From the NCBI RefSeq assembly GCF_023910635.1, contig NZ_JAAVVZ010000021.1, positions 1-44,125 of the forward strand: 44,125 nucleotides of DNA, in the 5' to 3' direction. The notes under the pieces are model-generated. The model was not told where the DNA came from. It made no database searches and saw only the letters and a program-made list of their open reading frames with translations. Below, one piece after another: positions 8,559 to 17,508 of this stretch (position 1 is its first letter; every line of letters begins with the position of its first letter). This DNA is from Sphingorhabdus sp. (GTDB lineage Bacteria; Pseudomonadota; Alphaproteobacteria; Sphingomonadales; Sphingomonadaceae). Made by a program: the position numbers and the translations under genes.

Positions 8559-9602
8559 ATGACTAATTTTGACCCTCCCTTGCGCCTTCACCTTGACGGC
8601 GAGGCGTTGGTTTCCAACTGGCGTGCGCTAGATGCGCGCAGCGGCGCGGCGCGGGCAGGGGCCGCGGTAAAAGCCAACGCTTATGGCTTGGGTGCACGCG
8701 CGGTCGTCGCCCGTTTGCGGGATGCAGGGTGCCGTGACTTTTTCGTTGCCCATTGGGGTGAAGCAGAAGCTATTGCCGATGTGGTACCGCCCAGTTGGAT
8801 ATCGGTGCTGAATGGTATTGCGCAATGCGATGTTACCGCCGCGCGGGCGTTGGGGGCCACGCCCGTGCTGAATACGCCAGAGCAACTTGGCATGTGGCGC
8901 AACGCAGGCGGCGGGCGATGCCATGTCATGGTCGATAGCGGCATTAACCGCTTGGGCCTTGCGCCGCAGCACATAATAGACGGCGCGCTCGACGGCATGC
9001 AGGTTGATGTATTGATGTCGCATCTGGCATCGGCGGACACCGATGTCGCGCAGAACCGTGAGCAGCTCGGCCTGTTTCACCAGACTGTTTCCGCAACGAC
9101 AGCGCAGCGGTTAAGCCTAGCCAATAGCGCAGGCATCATGTTGGGCGCAGATTATCATTTTGACCTAACCCGCCCCGGGATCAGCCTATATGGCGGCATT
9201 GCGCGCGCCGGTATGGAGGAATGGATCAAACCGGTTGTGCGTCTCTCGGCGCGGATTTTGCAGGTGCGAAATTTACCGGCAGGGGCAATGGTCGGTTACA
9301 ACGCAACGCACATCTGTGCGCAAGAAACACGCGTGGGCACAATATCGATTGGCTATGCCGACGGGTATCTGCGCGCTTTTTCGGGCAAGGGCAGGGCGAT
9401 GGCGGATGGACATGCGTTGCCCGTCATCGGCCGCGTGTCGATGGACATTGTGACGCTTGATCTCAATGCGGCCCCAGCATTGCGCGAAGGTGACTGGGTA
9501 GAATTAGAATATGACCTTGTCACTGCGGCGGCACTGACGGGGCTTTCGCAATATGAACTGCTGACGAATTTAGGGCCGAGGTTCGCGCGCGTCTGGGGTT
9601 GA
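8559..9602 (+). CDS. alr: Alanine racemase
   Basis: This PLP enzyme makes D-alanine for peptidoglycan. The 347-residue protein has the PLP lysine in AAVKANAYGLGA (Lys38), then VDSGINRLGL, LMSHLASAD, LTRPGISLYGG, IGYADGY and GRVSMDIVTLD, in the order expected for the alpha/beta barrel followed by the beta domain. The start at 8559 follows AAAGGCGG with normal spacing, 31 bases after the transporter stop. Its end converges on the minus-strand gene at 9660. Confidence 0.94.
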   Translation: MTNFDPPLRLHLDGEALVSNWRALDARSGAARAGAAVKANAYGLGARAVVARLRDAGCRDFFVAHWGEAEAIADVVPPSWISVLNGIAQCDVTAARALGATPVLNTPEQLGMWRNAGGGRCHVMVDSGINRLGLAPQHIIDGALDGMQVDVLMSHLASADTDVAQNREQLGLFHQTVSATTAQRLSLANSAGIMLGADYHFDLTRPGISLYGGIARAGMEEWIKPVVRLSARILQVRNLPAGAMVGYNATHICAQETRVGTISIGYADGYLRAFSGKGRAMADGHALPVIGRVSMDIVTLDLNAAPALREGDWVELEYDLVTAAALTGLSQYELLTNLGPRFARVWG

Positions 9603-9659
9603 TAGCTTCTTGTTCGCTGCAGCCGCCCTATGCGACATGGCCATCGCGGACTGCGCTTT

Positions 9660-10835
9660 TTAACCCGTCAAGTCCATTCGCTCGATTTTGGCGACGGGTG
9701 AACGTTGACGAACGCGTGTTCCGGTAACATCATTCTCATATTGCGCCGTCAACGAGTACCGCTCGATCGCATATACGCCCAACGTTGAGCCATCGCCTTC
9801 CGCCTTTAACGGAGCGTAGATACGGGTTTTGATGGCTTTCAAAACAACATCCGCCCAATCAGTGTCGCCTTTATTGCGCAAAATTTCGGGTTCATCGACT
9901 TTGCCGTCAACTCCAATCCAAAATCCGATGTCCACCCATCGATTCTCGACTACTTGGGTCCCGATACGGTTCAAGTCGCTGCCACCAGCCATTGCACGAA
10001 CGGCTTGTGCCTCATTCATTTTGATTGGCGTAGAATACAACAGGACCGGTTGGTCGGTCCCACCCATTGCCGCATAGCGCGCGATCAACTTGTTCGCTGT
10101 TTCGCTGTTACCATCGGTTCTATCCAAGCGCGATCTGAGAACTTCTGCGACGATTTTGAATTTGTCATTACCGTCGGTTGGTGCATTCAAAAACATATCA
10201 ATTTCGTCCAGTGCGTCCTTTTTGCGAAATGTTGTCTTTTCAACTTCTGCTCGTTGTACCCGAAGCGACAGATCGCGTAAGCGAGCAATGGCGGCAACCT
10301 GAGGCAAACCCGCCGTGAGCGCCAGCCTCTCAATCTCAAGGTACTTGTCACTTGCTTCTTTAATATAACCAAGCTTCATTCGCGAATCTGCGACCTCAAT
10401 CTCGGCGCCAAACACGCGATAATCATTGGGTTTTAGTGCGCCTTTCAGAGTATCGCGCATATCAAGAACTGAGATTCGATAAACGTTGAACTCCCCTAAA
10501 TGGGCGGCTACATTTCCGTTTGCACGAAGCAGATCCGAGACTTCGACAGGATACTCCCCTTTATGCTTTCGGTTCCGTCCAAGGGCATTCGCCAAGGTTG
10601 AGCGCGCATTTCGATAATCCCCTTCGACAAATTGATTTTCGGCGTGGGCCAGCGTTGCCTTGATATCTTGATCCGGTGGGCATTTCCGCGCGAGGCATGC
10701 TTTCAAGTCGGCCTCTGTGTCTTTCAATGACCGTGCAGTGACAACGATTTCTCGCTGAACTTCTTGTTTCGCTATCGTCGGGCCATCGGCCCCGGCCATC
10801 AAAAGCATTGCGGTCAGTGTAAATGTTTTTAGCAT
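9660..10835 (-). CDS. Exported protein with TPR-like middle and TonB-C-like end
   Basis: The 391-residue product begins with a short signal-like sequence (MLKTFTLTAMLLMAGADG), then a helical region (about 45-250) with repeated Ala/Leu pairs of the kind seen in TPR proteins (FVEGDYRNARSTLANAL). The end (about 295-345) resembles the TonB C-terminal domain: WVDIGFWIGVDGKVDEPEI followed by VVLKAIKTRIYAPLK. A TonB-C-like fold in the periplasm near a TonB-dependent receptor gene fits a role in envelope energisation or scaffold binding, but this is inference. The start ATG at 10835 has AGGAT upstream. Sphingomonads carry many such proteins annotated as energy transducer TonB. Confidence 0.6.
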   Translation of the reverse strand: MLKTFTLTAMLLMAGADGPTIAKQEVQREIVVTARSLKDTEADLKACLARKCPPDQDIKATLAHAENQFVEGDYRNARSTLANALGRNRKHKGEYPVEVSDLLRANGNVAAHLGEFNVYRISVLDMRDTLKGALKPNDYRVFGAEIEVADSRMKLGYIKEASDKYLEIERLALTAGLPQVAAIARLRDLSLRVQRAEVEKTTFRKKDALDEIDMFLNAPTDGNDKFKIVAEVLRSRLDRTDGNSETANKLIARYAAMGGTDQPVLLYSTPIKMNEAQAVRAMAGGSDLNRIGTQVVENRWVDIGFWIGVDGKVDEPEILRNKGDTDWADVVLKAIKTRIYAPLKAEGDGSTLGVYAIERYSLTAQYENDVTGTRVRQRSPVAKIERMDLTG

Positions 10836-10968
10836 GCTGGCATCCTAAATTCTAAATGACTTCAACTACGTGTAATGAAGATGTTAAGATGAAACGTGAA
10901 CTCCTACCCTCATCCAACTAGGATAGGGCTTCGACGTTGTCGTTACCGATGCGACTTAGTCAAGAAAG

Positions 10969-10997
10969 GGGCGCAAAACGGGGTTGCCCCTGCGCCC
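10969..10997 (-). terminator. Probable terminator downstream of the S9 peptidase gene
   Basis: Read on the minus strand, a nested GC hairpin (GGGCGCA / GGGG-CAA-CCCC / TGCGCCC) is followed by CTTTCTT. It lies about 150 bases downstream of the S9 peptidase stop and upstream of the next minus-strand gene. The T-run is imperfect. Confidence 0.45.
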
Positions 10998-11097
10998 ATT
11001 TCTCGACTGCTTCAAGATAAAGGCAATTTCATCCATAGGTTCTGCAATCCAATCAAACCGGAAATGATATGGCGGCAAAGCGGGCCAACACGCCTGC

Positions 11098-11138
11098 TTG
11101 ATGAAACTAATATTCTAACAGAATATTAGTTTCATCAA
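11098..11138. repeat. Perfect 41-bp AT-rich palindrome
   Basis: Two 19-base arms (TTGATGAAACTAATATTCT and its exact complement) surround AAC. It starts 12 bases beyond the stop of the minus-strand peptidase gene. No T-tract follows on either strand, so it is not a standard terminator. It could be an operator-like site or a transcript-end stabiliser. The rest of 10836-11149 shows no convincing gene. Confidence 0.8.
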
Positions 11139-11149
11139 TTGCATGGCGG

Positions 11150-13276
11150 CTATTTTGAATTAAGAGCAACAGCAATAGGCGGGAGCTGGTCTGGGTCGGA
11201 TGCGATGTAGGCCGGGTTAAAACGCTCCGCCCATGCTTCTGCCTCTTTTAACCATTCGATATGTACGTCTTCATACGGCAGATTGTGCGTGCCCTTTGGC
11301 TGCTCGACATATCTAAAATCTATGCCTTCTTTCTTACCCGATCCTTTCAGTCGCGATACGAGTGTCCGCGATTGTTCAATGGGAATACGCGCGTCTCGTA
11401 AGCCCGCAACAATCAAAATCGGGGACCAAGGTCCATTCGTATTCCGCGCGGAAGAAATGCCGATCAAGTTGTCAGCCGTCGCCTGAAAATTTGCACCGAA
11501 GTCGCCAAAGGCCCGCGTGTCGAATGCTTTCATCATCGGGAAATCGTATACACCGGCTCCAGCAATCGCACATTTCCATTTATCCGCATCGCGCTGCGCA
11601 CCTCGTGCTGTGGCGTAGCCCCCATAAGACCATCCCATGAGGCAGGCGCGCTTAGGATCGATCAACCCAGATTGACCAAACCATGTCAGTACGTCATTCA
11701 AATCATCCTGCATCCGCTCGCCGTAGCCATTGGGCTTGCGGCCTTCCTTTACGAATTCCTTACCATAGCCGCCGGAGCCTCGGTAATTGGGCTGAATAAC
11801 CACATAACCAAGCTCAGCCATCGCCTGATGCCATGGGAATACACCAAATTCTTCCTGATCGCGAACGCCGAAGGGGCCGCCATGCGGCATGACAATTACG
11901 GGTAGCTTCTGGCGGCTTGGTCGATGGCGTGGGTACGTGACGACTGCTTCGATTTCTAGACCGTCGGATGCTTTGTAGCGCACGGAGTCAGTTGGGTTAA
12001 GTTCAAATTCCTTGATGATCGGATGCGCCCAACCAACAAGGTTCAAGTTGCCAGATTCCGTATCAAAGAGATAATAGCCGCCTGGGGCGTTCACCTTACC
12101 AATTTGCATGAGGATTTTCGTATCCCCATCGTTGGTGGACAGAATTTTGGCGTTCCCTCTGCCAAAATCTTCATCCATTAACTTCTGGACTTCGGCGAGG
12201 CGTGGGTCAAACCAGCGCGTTCGTTCTTTCGTAGTTGTGTATGCTACCCCTTGTATTGCATTGTCAGCCTCATTCGCAATGAGGCCATCGACATCATAAC
12301 CCTTGATCCCAAATATGGGGTCCCCCACAATCTGCATCGTTTTCATGTTTACTTTGTATACTTTACGAAAACCATCCTTGTTGCTTGTCGCATATGCCAT
12401 ATCTGGCTCATCCAGGAAGATGCCGGGGGTAATTTGGGTTCCTGTAAAAGTAGAATCAGCCTCGTTGGAAACGGTTCTCAACGTTCCGTTGCCATCAGAT
12501 CGATACATTAAACGCTGCTTGCCACTGTCACCATCGCCGCCCACGCCAGCGCGGATTACGCCTTTACCGTCAACAATCCAGTCGCCAACCTCTACATTCG
12601 GACGCATGACAGTTTTGAACTTGCCAGAACGAACTTCGACTTCGATTACCTCGGGATTATCGCTATAGCTACTATCCTTTAAGGTATCGCGTGAGACAAG
12701 AATCTTTTCCTTTTCATCGTCGATGAACAGAATGTCGGCACCATTTCCGCCAGCGCCATCCCACGCCAAGGGGCTTATCTTTTTGGTTTCTAGGTCATAG
12801 GTTACCAAGCGCGCCACGTCTGAACGGCGACCACCAAGGATTTCGCGCGATGCAACTGTAAAAACAATCGTCCGGTTACCGACAAAACGCCATGATCTAA
12901 TCGTACGGTCACCTGCCTCTCGATACTCTTCTGCTTTGGCGAAAAATACCGGCGCTGATCCGGGTTTGGTCACATCTAAATAGCCTAGGAAATCAACACC
13001 GTCCTTCGTCATCATCACGGCGATTTTGGTTCCGTCGGGGGAAAGCCGCGGAGAACGCATGAAAGGGCGTTTACCAAACACGGCCGTATCGACCCTTCCG
13101 CGTGGAGCGTTGACCACAATCGTCCGGCTATCAACCGCCTGCACGGCTATATGCAGAAAAGGTGCGTTACTTGCAGACGCCGCCGTTGCAGACGCTGCCG
13201 TTGCAGACGCTGCCGTTGCAAAAATTGATGATACCGCAGCGCCTGAAAACAAAACTGCTAATTTGGCCATATTCAT
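11150..13276 (-). CDS. Secreted S9 family prolyl-oligopeptidase-like peptidase
   Basis: The 708-residue protein has an N-terminal signal region containing a five-residue repeat (ASATA three times), a beta-propeller-like part (about 40-430), and a C-terminal alpha/beta-hydrolase domain. The nucleophile motif is GWSYGGY; the likely acid and base lie in AGLRDARIP and PKGTHNLPYEDV. VMPHGGPFGVRDQ is typical of acylaminoacyl/dipeptidyl peptidases of the family. ATG at 13276 is preceded by AGGAGGT at 8-9 bases, a strong ribosome-binding site. It lies downstream, on the same strand, of a TonB-dependent receptor gene, but a large hairpin element and a terminator separate them. The pair fits extracytoplasmic peptide breakdown and uptake. 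Confidence 0.88.
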   Translation of the reverse strand: MNMAKLAVLFSGAAVSSIFATAASATAASATAASASNAPFLHIAVQAVDSRTIVVNAPRGRVDTAVFGKRPFMRSPRLSPDGTKIAVMMTKDGVDFLGYLDVTKPGSAPVFFAKAEEYREAGDRTIRSWRFVGNRTIVFTVASREILGGRRSDVARLVTYDLETKKISPLAWDGAGGNGADILFIDDEKEKILVSRDTLKDSSYSDNPEVIEVEVRSGKFKTVMRPNVEVGDWIVDGKGVIRAGVGGDGDSGKQRLMYRSDGNGTLRTVSNEADSTFTGTQITPGIFLDEPDMAYATSNKDGFRKVYKVNMKTMQIVGDPIFGIKGYDVDGLIANEADNAIQGVAYTTTKERTRWFDPRLAEVQKLMDEDFGRGNAKILSTNDGDTKILMQIGKVNAPGGYYLFDTESGNLNLVGWAHPIIKEFELNPTDSVRYKASDGLEIEAVVTYPRHRPSRQKLPVIVMPHGGPFGVRDQEEFGVFPWHQAMAELGYVVIQPNYRGSGGYGKEFVKEGRKPNGYGERMQDDLNDVLTWFGQSGLIDPKRACLMGWSYGGYATARGAQRDADKWKCAIAGAGVYDFPMMKAFDTRAFGDFGANFQATADNLIGISSARNTNGPWSPILIVAGLRDARIPIEQSRTLVSRLKGSGKKEGIDFRYVEQPKGTHNLPYEDVHIEWLKEAEAWAERFNPAYIASDPDQLPPIAVALNSK
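13171..13215. repeat. Three tandem 15-bp units in the signal-peptide coding region
   Basis: The unit TTGCAGACGCTGCCG occurs at 13171, 13186 and 13201 (the first has one change) and encodes repeated ASATA in the S9 peptidase leader. Being a multiple of three, copy-number change would alter only the length of the Ala-rich region. Confidence 0.9.
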
Positions 13277-13629
13277 AATTTCTACCTCCTAACATTATGA
13301 CTTCATGTAATAGTTTGGATAGTGGTAGACGCAAGACAAATAACGCGCTTGTTTGGCATGTGAGGACAATTATTTTGTTGTCGTCACCAGCGGATTGGCA
13401 CGGTGGAATGTTTGCCTGCCGATCCTGAAGAAGGCCACAATAGCCGTTCGCGCCCACGGACACCGGGTCCCCCTAAAAACTAATATGCTCTGTATATGGC
13501 GCAAGCCCGCTGCATGGTGATTTTGTAACCACTGCTCCTAGTTAGGCCGTGAACGCATAAAAACCGGCAGGTTAGATAGCGATGTCTGGACTGCCGATGC
13601 ATTGCCTGCATAAAAGTTGCGATGCACGC
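13277..13629. other. Intergenic region upstream of the S9 peptidase
   Basis: About 350 bases without a convincing gene on either strand. It must hold the promoter of the minus-strand peptidase gene; no clear -35/-10 pair could be assigned with confidence. Confidence 0.5.
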
Positions 13630-13801
13630 CTAGGGTCAGGACCACTTAAATCCACCTTGGCGTCCGTCGGATTTGACCCATACTGTCCATTGCCGCGTTG
13701 GCAAGCTTGGACTTAGAACCACTAAGTCCTGCGCTTGCCGCCTTGCACTGAACAGTATGGCCTCAAACCGCGAAGGTGGATTTAAGTGGTCCTGACCCTA
13801 G
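13630..13801. mobile_element. 172-bp MITE-like hairpin element
   Basis: Perfect 29-base terminal inverted repeats (CTAGGGTCAGGACCACTTAA..., 13630-13658 and 13773-13801) enclose an interior that is itself largely palindromic (CCATACTGT with ACAGTATGG; GGCAAGC with GCTTGCC; GGACTTAG with CTAAGTCC). No coding capacity. The ends TA-GGGTCAGG ... CCTGACCC-TA would fit a TA target duplication of an IS630/Tc1-type element, but the symmetry makes this impossible to prove from one copy. Confidence 0.75.
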
Positions 13802-13833
13802 ATACAAATCGTCATTGACTGACACTGTAACAG

Positions 13834-13869
13834 TAAAAAAAGGGCATCTAAATAGGCGCCCTTCTTTTT
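13834..13869 (-). terminator. Rho-independent terminator of the TonB-dependent receptor gene
   Basis: On the minus strand AAGGGC...GCCCTT forms a stem directly followed by TTTTT, 20-50 bases beyond the receptor stop codon. A run of T on the other side makes it potentially bidirectional. Confidence 0.75.
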
Positions 13870-13888
13870 GTCTCAAAGATATTTCAAC

Positions 13889-16800
13889 TTAGAAATTAGC
13901 ATTGATTCCGAAGAAGAAGTTACGGCCGAAGCTGTCGAACGGATCTCCACCGATTGTACCAAGCAAGCCAAGTGGTGGTTGCGTATCGAGCACGTTGCCG
14001 ACACCAGCGTAGAAACGCAAGTCGTTACCTATTTCAAAGCCGAGACGTATGTCGTGATACAGTGCGTCTGGATAGTAGACCCGTGGGAATGCATCGAGGT
14101 TCTGCGGAGCCAAAGTAACAATGTTGCCAAGTACCGGGTCACACGTACCGCCATTCAGGCCGGTTTGACCACGGAATGCACCAGTAAGTGGGCATTGACC
14201 CGAATAATTGTTCTGTGTTTCCCACCCGCCAATGGTCTGCTTACCGATATAACGTGCGGTATACAGGATATCAACATCACCGAAGTCATAATCAAGCGAG
14301 AAGCTAGCGGAATACTCAGGATCGCCCAACTCGCTTTTTTGGCGGTTCGGCGAGACTGGGTTGGTTGGATCAGTGAAGTTATTCAGCGAAAGAACTTTGG
14401 TTACAATCATACGTGCAGTCACGCGATCACCATTGTCGAAGGACTTACGATAAGCGAGGTCGAAATCGATCCCCTTGGTCTTCTGCGCTGCGAAGTTGAC
14501 ACCGCCGGAAATTACCGCAGGCTCAACAAACAGGCCGGTCGTTGGGTTACGCTGAACAGTTGCACAGAACGGATTGTTTAATCCTGAAGCATTTGCATAG
14601 CACAGATTAAGGATTTGCTGGGCACCCAAAGTGGCAATCAGGTCTTCCACCTCAATCTTGTAGTAGTCGACTGTCAGGCTAAGGCCAGGAATGAAGTTTG
14701 GCTCAAGCACTACACCAAGTGTCAAGCTCTTGCCCTTTTCTTCGGTCAAGGTGGGGTTACCACCTGAAACGAAGCCAGTGGAAGCGGTACGAGCCAGGCA
14801 GTTAACCCAAGGATCACCAAGCCTCCGTTGGGTAGCAGGAACAGCGCTGCTTTCACACGCTGTAACCGCCGCCTGATTGAAGGTGGTAGGAACCCCAGCA
14901 GCCGCGCAATTTGCGGCAATGATGCTGCCTGGTGAAGGAAGATCACAAGGGTCGGACAACTGGGCAAAGTTTTCCGAAGCAGACCCGAAGAGGTCTCCCT
15001 GAGTCGGGGCGCGCACTGAAGTCGCGTAGGACGCACGCAAGCGGATATCATCTATCGGAGCGTAAACACCCTGAATAGTGTATGCATAAACAGTTCCAGT
15101 TGCTGTGTTATAATCTGAAACACGGCCTGCCAAGTTGACTGAAAGTTCCTTCGCAAACGGCATATCCTTCAACAGCGGAATCTGGATTTCGCCATAGGCT
15201 TCTTTGACACTAAACGAGGGCGGACGGAAATCCTGAAGTGCGTTCAGGAACGTTGCGCCGCTTGATGTCAATTCATCATAATCAACGCTTGCTTTTTCTT
15301 TACGATATTCAGCACCGATCGCGAATGCCACCGGACCACCGGGAAGTTCAAAAATCTGTGATAGATCGCCACCGACGAACGCGGATGCAACAAACTGGCT
15401 CGCAAACTCGTCCGTCCGGCCTTCTGTATTGACGAAATCAAGGGCCCTAGGGTCGGCACGGCCTTGGCCGAAAACGTTAATAGGAACACAAGCCTGATTA
15501 ACGTTCGTCACTGCATTCATCGCACAGATGACGCGCTGACCAGCGCTATTTAAAACGAAATTGGTGCCCGTGAATGATGCTGGCGCAACCACAGCCTGAA
15601 CCGCCTGGTTAAAGCCGTCATAGTCAGAGCCGTCCTTGGTAAACAGAATTAGGTTATTCGTGTTAAAGCCCTTGGCTTCAAACCGGCCGTAGTTGACCGC
15701 GAATTCGTAGTTCCAATCTTCATTAAACGTACCTTCAATACCACCAACGGCGCGATAGGTTTCGCGTGTAGCTTGAAGCCCACGTCCGCCCAAATCGATG
15801 TTGAATCGCTGCATACCAAAGGTGGTTTGTGCAGCTGTGGTCCCGCCAACAGGGCACAAACCAAAACTACGCAGGGTAGAAAGGTTCTGAGCACTTAAAA
15901 ATCCGTTACTGCACCGAAGTGGCTCACCACCAAGTGTACCCGGAATACTGGTGAAAAAGCTTGGCTGACCTTCACCCGATGCGTCTGCGCGGACATATTT
16001 TGCCTCGATGAATGGTTTGAAAGCGTCCGATACATCGAAATGCGCCAACAGGTTCACCGCATAACGGTCTACAGCGGCTAACAAACTGCCGGTGTTCCGC
16101 AGTGAAGAGCCATTGCCGCCGCGAATGGCGGTTGAGCCAGCACTTTCGAAGTTTTCGGGAGCCGTATCAACATACAAATCGCCTGCATCGCTGAAGCGAA
16201 GATAGGCACCAGCGCCGACGCGCCCGATTGTCCCAGCGTCAGAAATCGCACCGTTCTTTATTCCACATATGAAAGTGTTGTCTGGGATACCGTCAGTTGC
16301 ACTGAAACCAACTTCACCGCCAGCCGCACCCTGGGGATCTGTGGTCTGGAATTGGCAACGACCACTTGCGGCGCCTGTCAACGCGTCACGGTCACGCAAT
16401 AATAAAGGTTGCTGACGGGTATATTCCGCCGAGACGGTAACGTTACCGCGACCATCCGCGAAGTTCTGGCCGGCAAGAACGCTTGCAAAATAGTTACCAC
16501 GGTCTCCGCGTGACGAAATGCCACCCTGTGCACGAGCCGTGATGCCATCATAATCGCGCCTCAAGATAAAGTTCACAACACCCGCAACTGCGTCCGAACC
16601 GTAAACAGCTGAGTTACCACCAGTGACGAGGTCGATACGTTCAACGAGATCAGTTGGGATTGTGTTCACGTCAAAGCCGTTGTCACCTGGAGTCGATGTG
16701 ACGTGGCGGCGACCATTGACCAGAACCAGCGTACGGTCAGTACCTAGGCCACGAAGGTCGAGAAGGCTGAGGCCGGCCGTACCAATGAAACGGCTAGAGT

Positions 16801-17113
16801 TACCCGAGCTGAAAGTGGAACGCAGCGATGGTAGATCGTTCAACGCGTCACCAAGCGACACCTCGCCTGTGCCCGTAAGATCTTCAATCGTCACAGACGT
16901 CAATGGAACGGCAGACTGCAGCGTTGGACGGGCAATGCGCGAACCAGTCACTAAGATGGGTTGAGCTACCTCTTCCTCTTCTGCCTCTGTGGCGACCTCC
17001 TCATCAGCCTCCGCCGACGTAACGTCTGCAACTTCCTGCGCAAAAGACGGTGCCGCAGCAAACAAAGCGAAACTTATTGCCGAACCGGCAATCAACAAAC
17101 GTGTTTTCTTCAT
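13889..17113 (-). CDS. TonB-dependent outer-membrane receptor
   Basis: The 1074-residue protein has a signal peptide (KKTRLLIAGSAISFALFAAA, cleavage near FAQ-EV), an acidic linker, then a plug domain (ILVTGSRIARPTLQSAVPLT; LGTDRTLVLVNGRRH; VERIDLVTGGNSAVYGSDAV; GVVNFILRRDYDG) and a long 22-strand-type barrel ending RNFFFGINANF with terminal Phe as expected for outer-membrane insertion. It imports a large substrate using TonB energy; the substrate is not evident, but linkage with an S9 peptidase suggests peptides. ATG at 17113 follows AGGGGAG. The barrel is long with several Cys pairs (for example CDLPSPGSIIAANC), seen in large sphingomonad receptors. A terminator follows it. Confidence 0.93.
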   Translation of the reverse strand: MKKTRLLIAGSAISFALFAAAPSFAQEVADVTSAEADEEVATEAEEEEVAQPILVTGSRIARPTLQSAVPLTSVTIEDLTGTGEVSLGDALNDLPSLRSTFSSGNSSRFIGTAGLSLLDLRGLGTDRTLVLVNGRRHVTSTPGDNGFDVNTIPTDLVERIDLVTGGNSAVYGSDAVAGVVNFILRRDYDGITARAQGGISSRGDRGNYFASVLAGQNFADGRGNVTVSAEYTRQQPLLLRDRDALTGAASGRCQFQTTDPQGAAGGEVGFSATDGIPDNTFICGIKNGAISDAGTIGRVGAGAYLRFSDAGDLYVDTAPENFESAGSTAIRGGNGSSLRNTGSLLAAVDRYAVNLLAHFDVSDAFKPFIEAKYVRADASGEGQPSFFTSIPGTLGGEPLRCSNGFLSAQNLSTLRSFGLCPVGGTTAAQTTFGMQRFNIDLGGRGLQATRETYRAVGGIEGTFNEDWNYEFAVNYGRFEAKGFNTNNLILFTKDGSDYDGFNQAVQAVVAPASFTGTNFVLNSAGQRVICAMNAVTNVNQACVPINVFGQGRADPRALDFVNTEGRTDEFASQFVASAFVGGDLSQIFELPGGPVAFAIGAEYRKEKASVDYDELTSSGATFLNALQDFRPPSFSVKEAYGEIQIPLLKDMPFAKELSVNLAGRVSDYNTATGTVYAYTIQGVYAPIDDIRLRASYATSVRAPTQGDLFGSASENFAQLSDPCDLPSPGSIIAANCAAAGVPTTFNQAAVTACESSAVPATQRRLGDPWVNCLARTASTGFVSGGNPTLTEEKGKSLTLGVVLEPNFIPGLSLTVDYYKIEVEDLIATLGAQQILNLCYANASGLNNPFCATVQRNPTTGLFVEPAVISGGVNFAAQKTKGIDFDLAYRKSFDNGDRVTARMIVTKVLSLNNFTDPTNPVSPNRQKSELGDPEYSASFSLDYDFGDVDILYTARYIGKQTIGGWETQNNYSGQCPLTGAFRGQTGLNGGTCDPVLGNIVTLAPQNLDAFPRVYYPDALYHDIRLGFEIGNDLRFYAGVGNVLDTQPPLGLLGTIGGDPFDSFGRNFFFGINANF

Positions 17114-17508
17114 AAATAGCTCCCCTGCTATCTCTTAAATCAAAGTATATATATGACCGACTATCCACTTGGAAAGCCACCAATGACGGCACAGACTCAT
17201 GTTTAACCTAAGATTAACAAAAAGTGCAACGCTCGCTATCTGAAAAATTGGATTTTTTTCAAATGTTGCATCATTGCCACAATTCTCATCATTGTTACTT
17301 TGTTAATGGAGGGCTGATAGAGGAGTTTACTATATGTTACGTGTCGTTTTCTTTAGTTTACTTGGTTTTACTCAATGTTACATATAAAAATCGGCCGATG
17401 GCCAAACTGTAGGCGCATTATAACCACCGCCCGGCATGCAATTCACCAATGTTGCAGTGCACTATGGCTTAATGCTATCAGGGCCTAACTTTTCCGGAAG
17501 GACCACAT
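17114..17508. other. Divergent promoter region between receptor and phaR
   Basis: About 395 AT-rich bases between divergently transcribed genes; promoters for both must lie here. A 17-codon frame (ATG at about 17335, hydrophobic, preceded by GAGGAG) is visible but too short to support. Nothing else recognised. Confidence 0.5.

Noticed and set aside
10896-11129. 77-codon plus-strand frame in the intergenic region
   Set aside because: No ribosome-binding site, unusual composition, and it runs through a hairpin terminator and a perfect palindrome.
11098-11138. Standard rho-independent terminator
   Set aside because: The stem is AT-rich and no T-tract follows on either strand; listed only as an inverted repeat.
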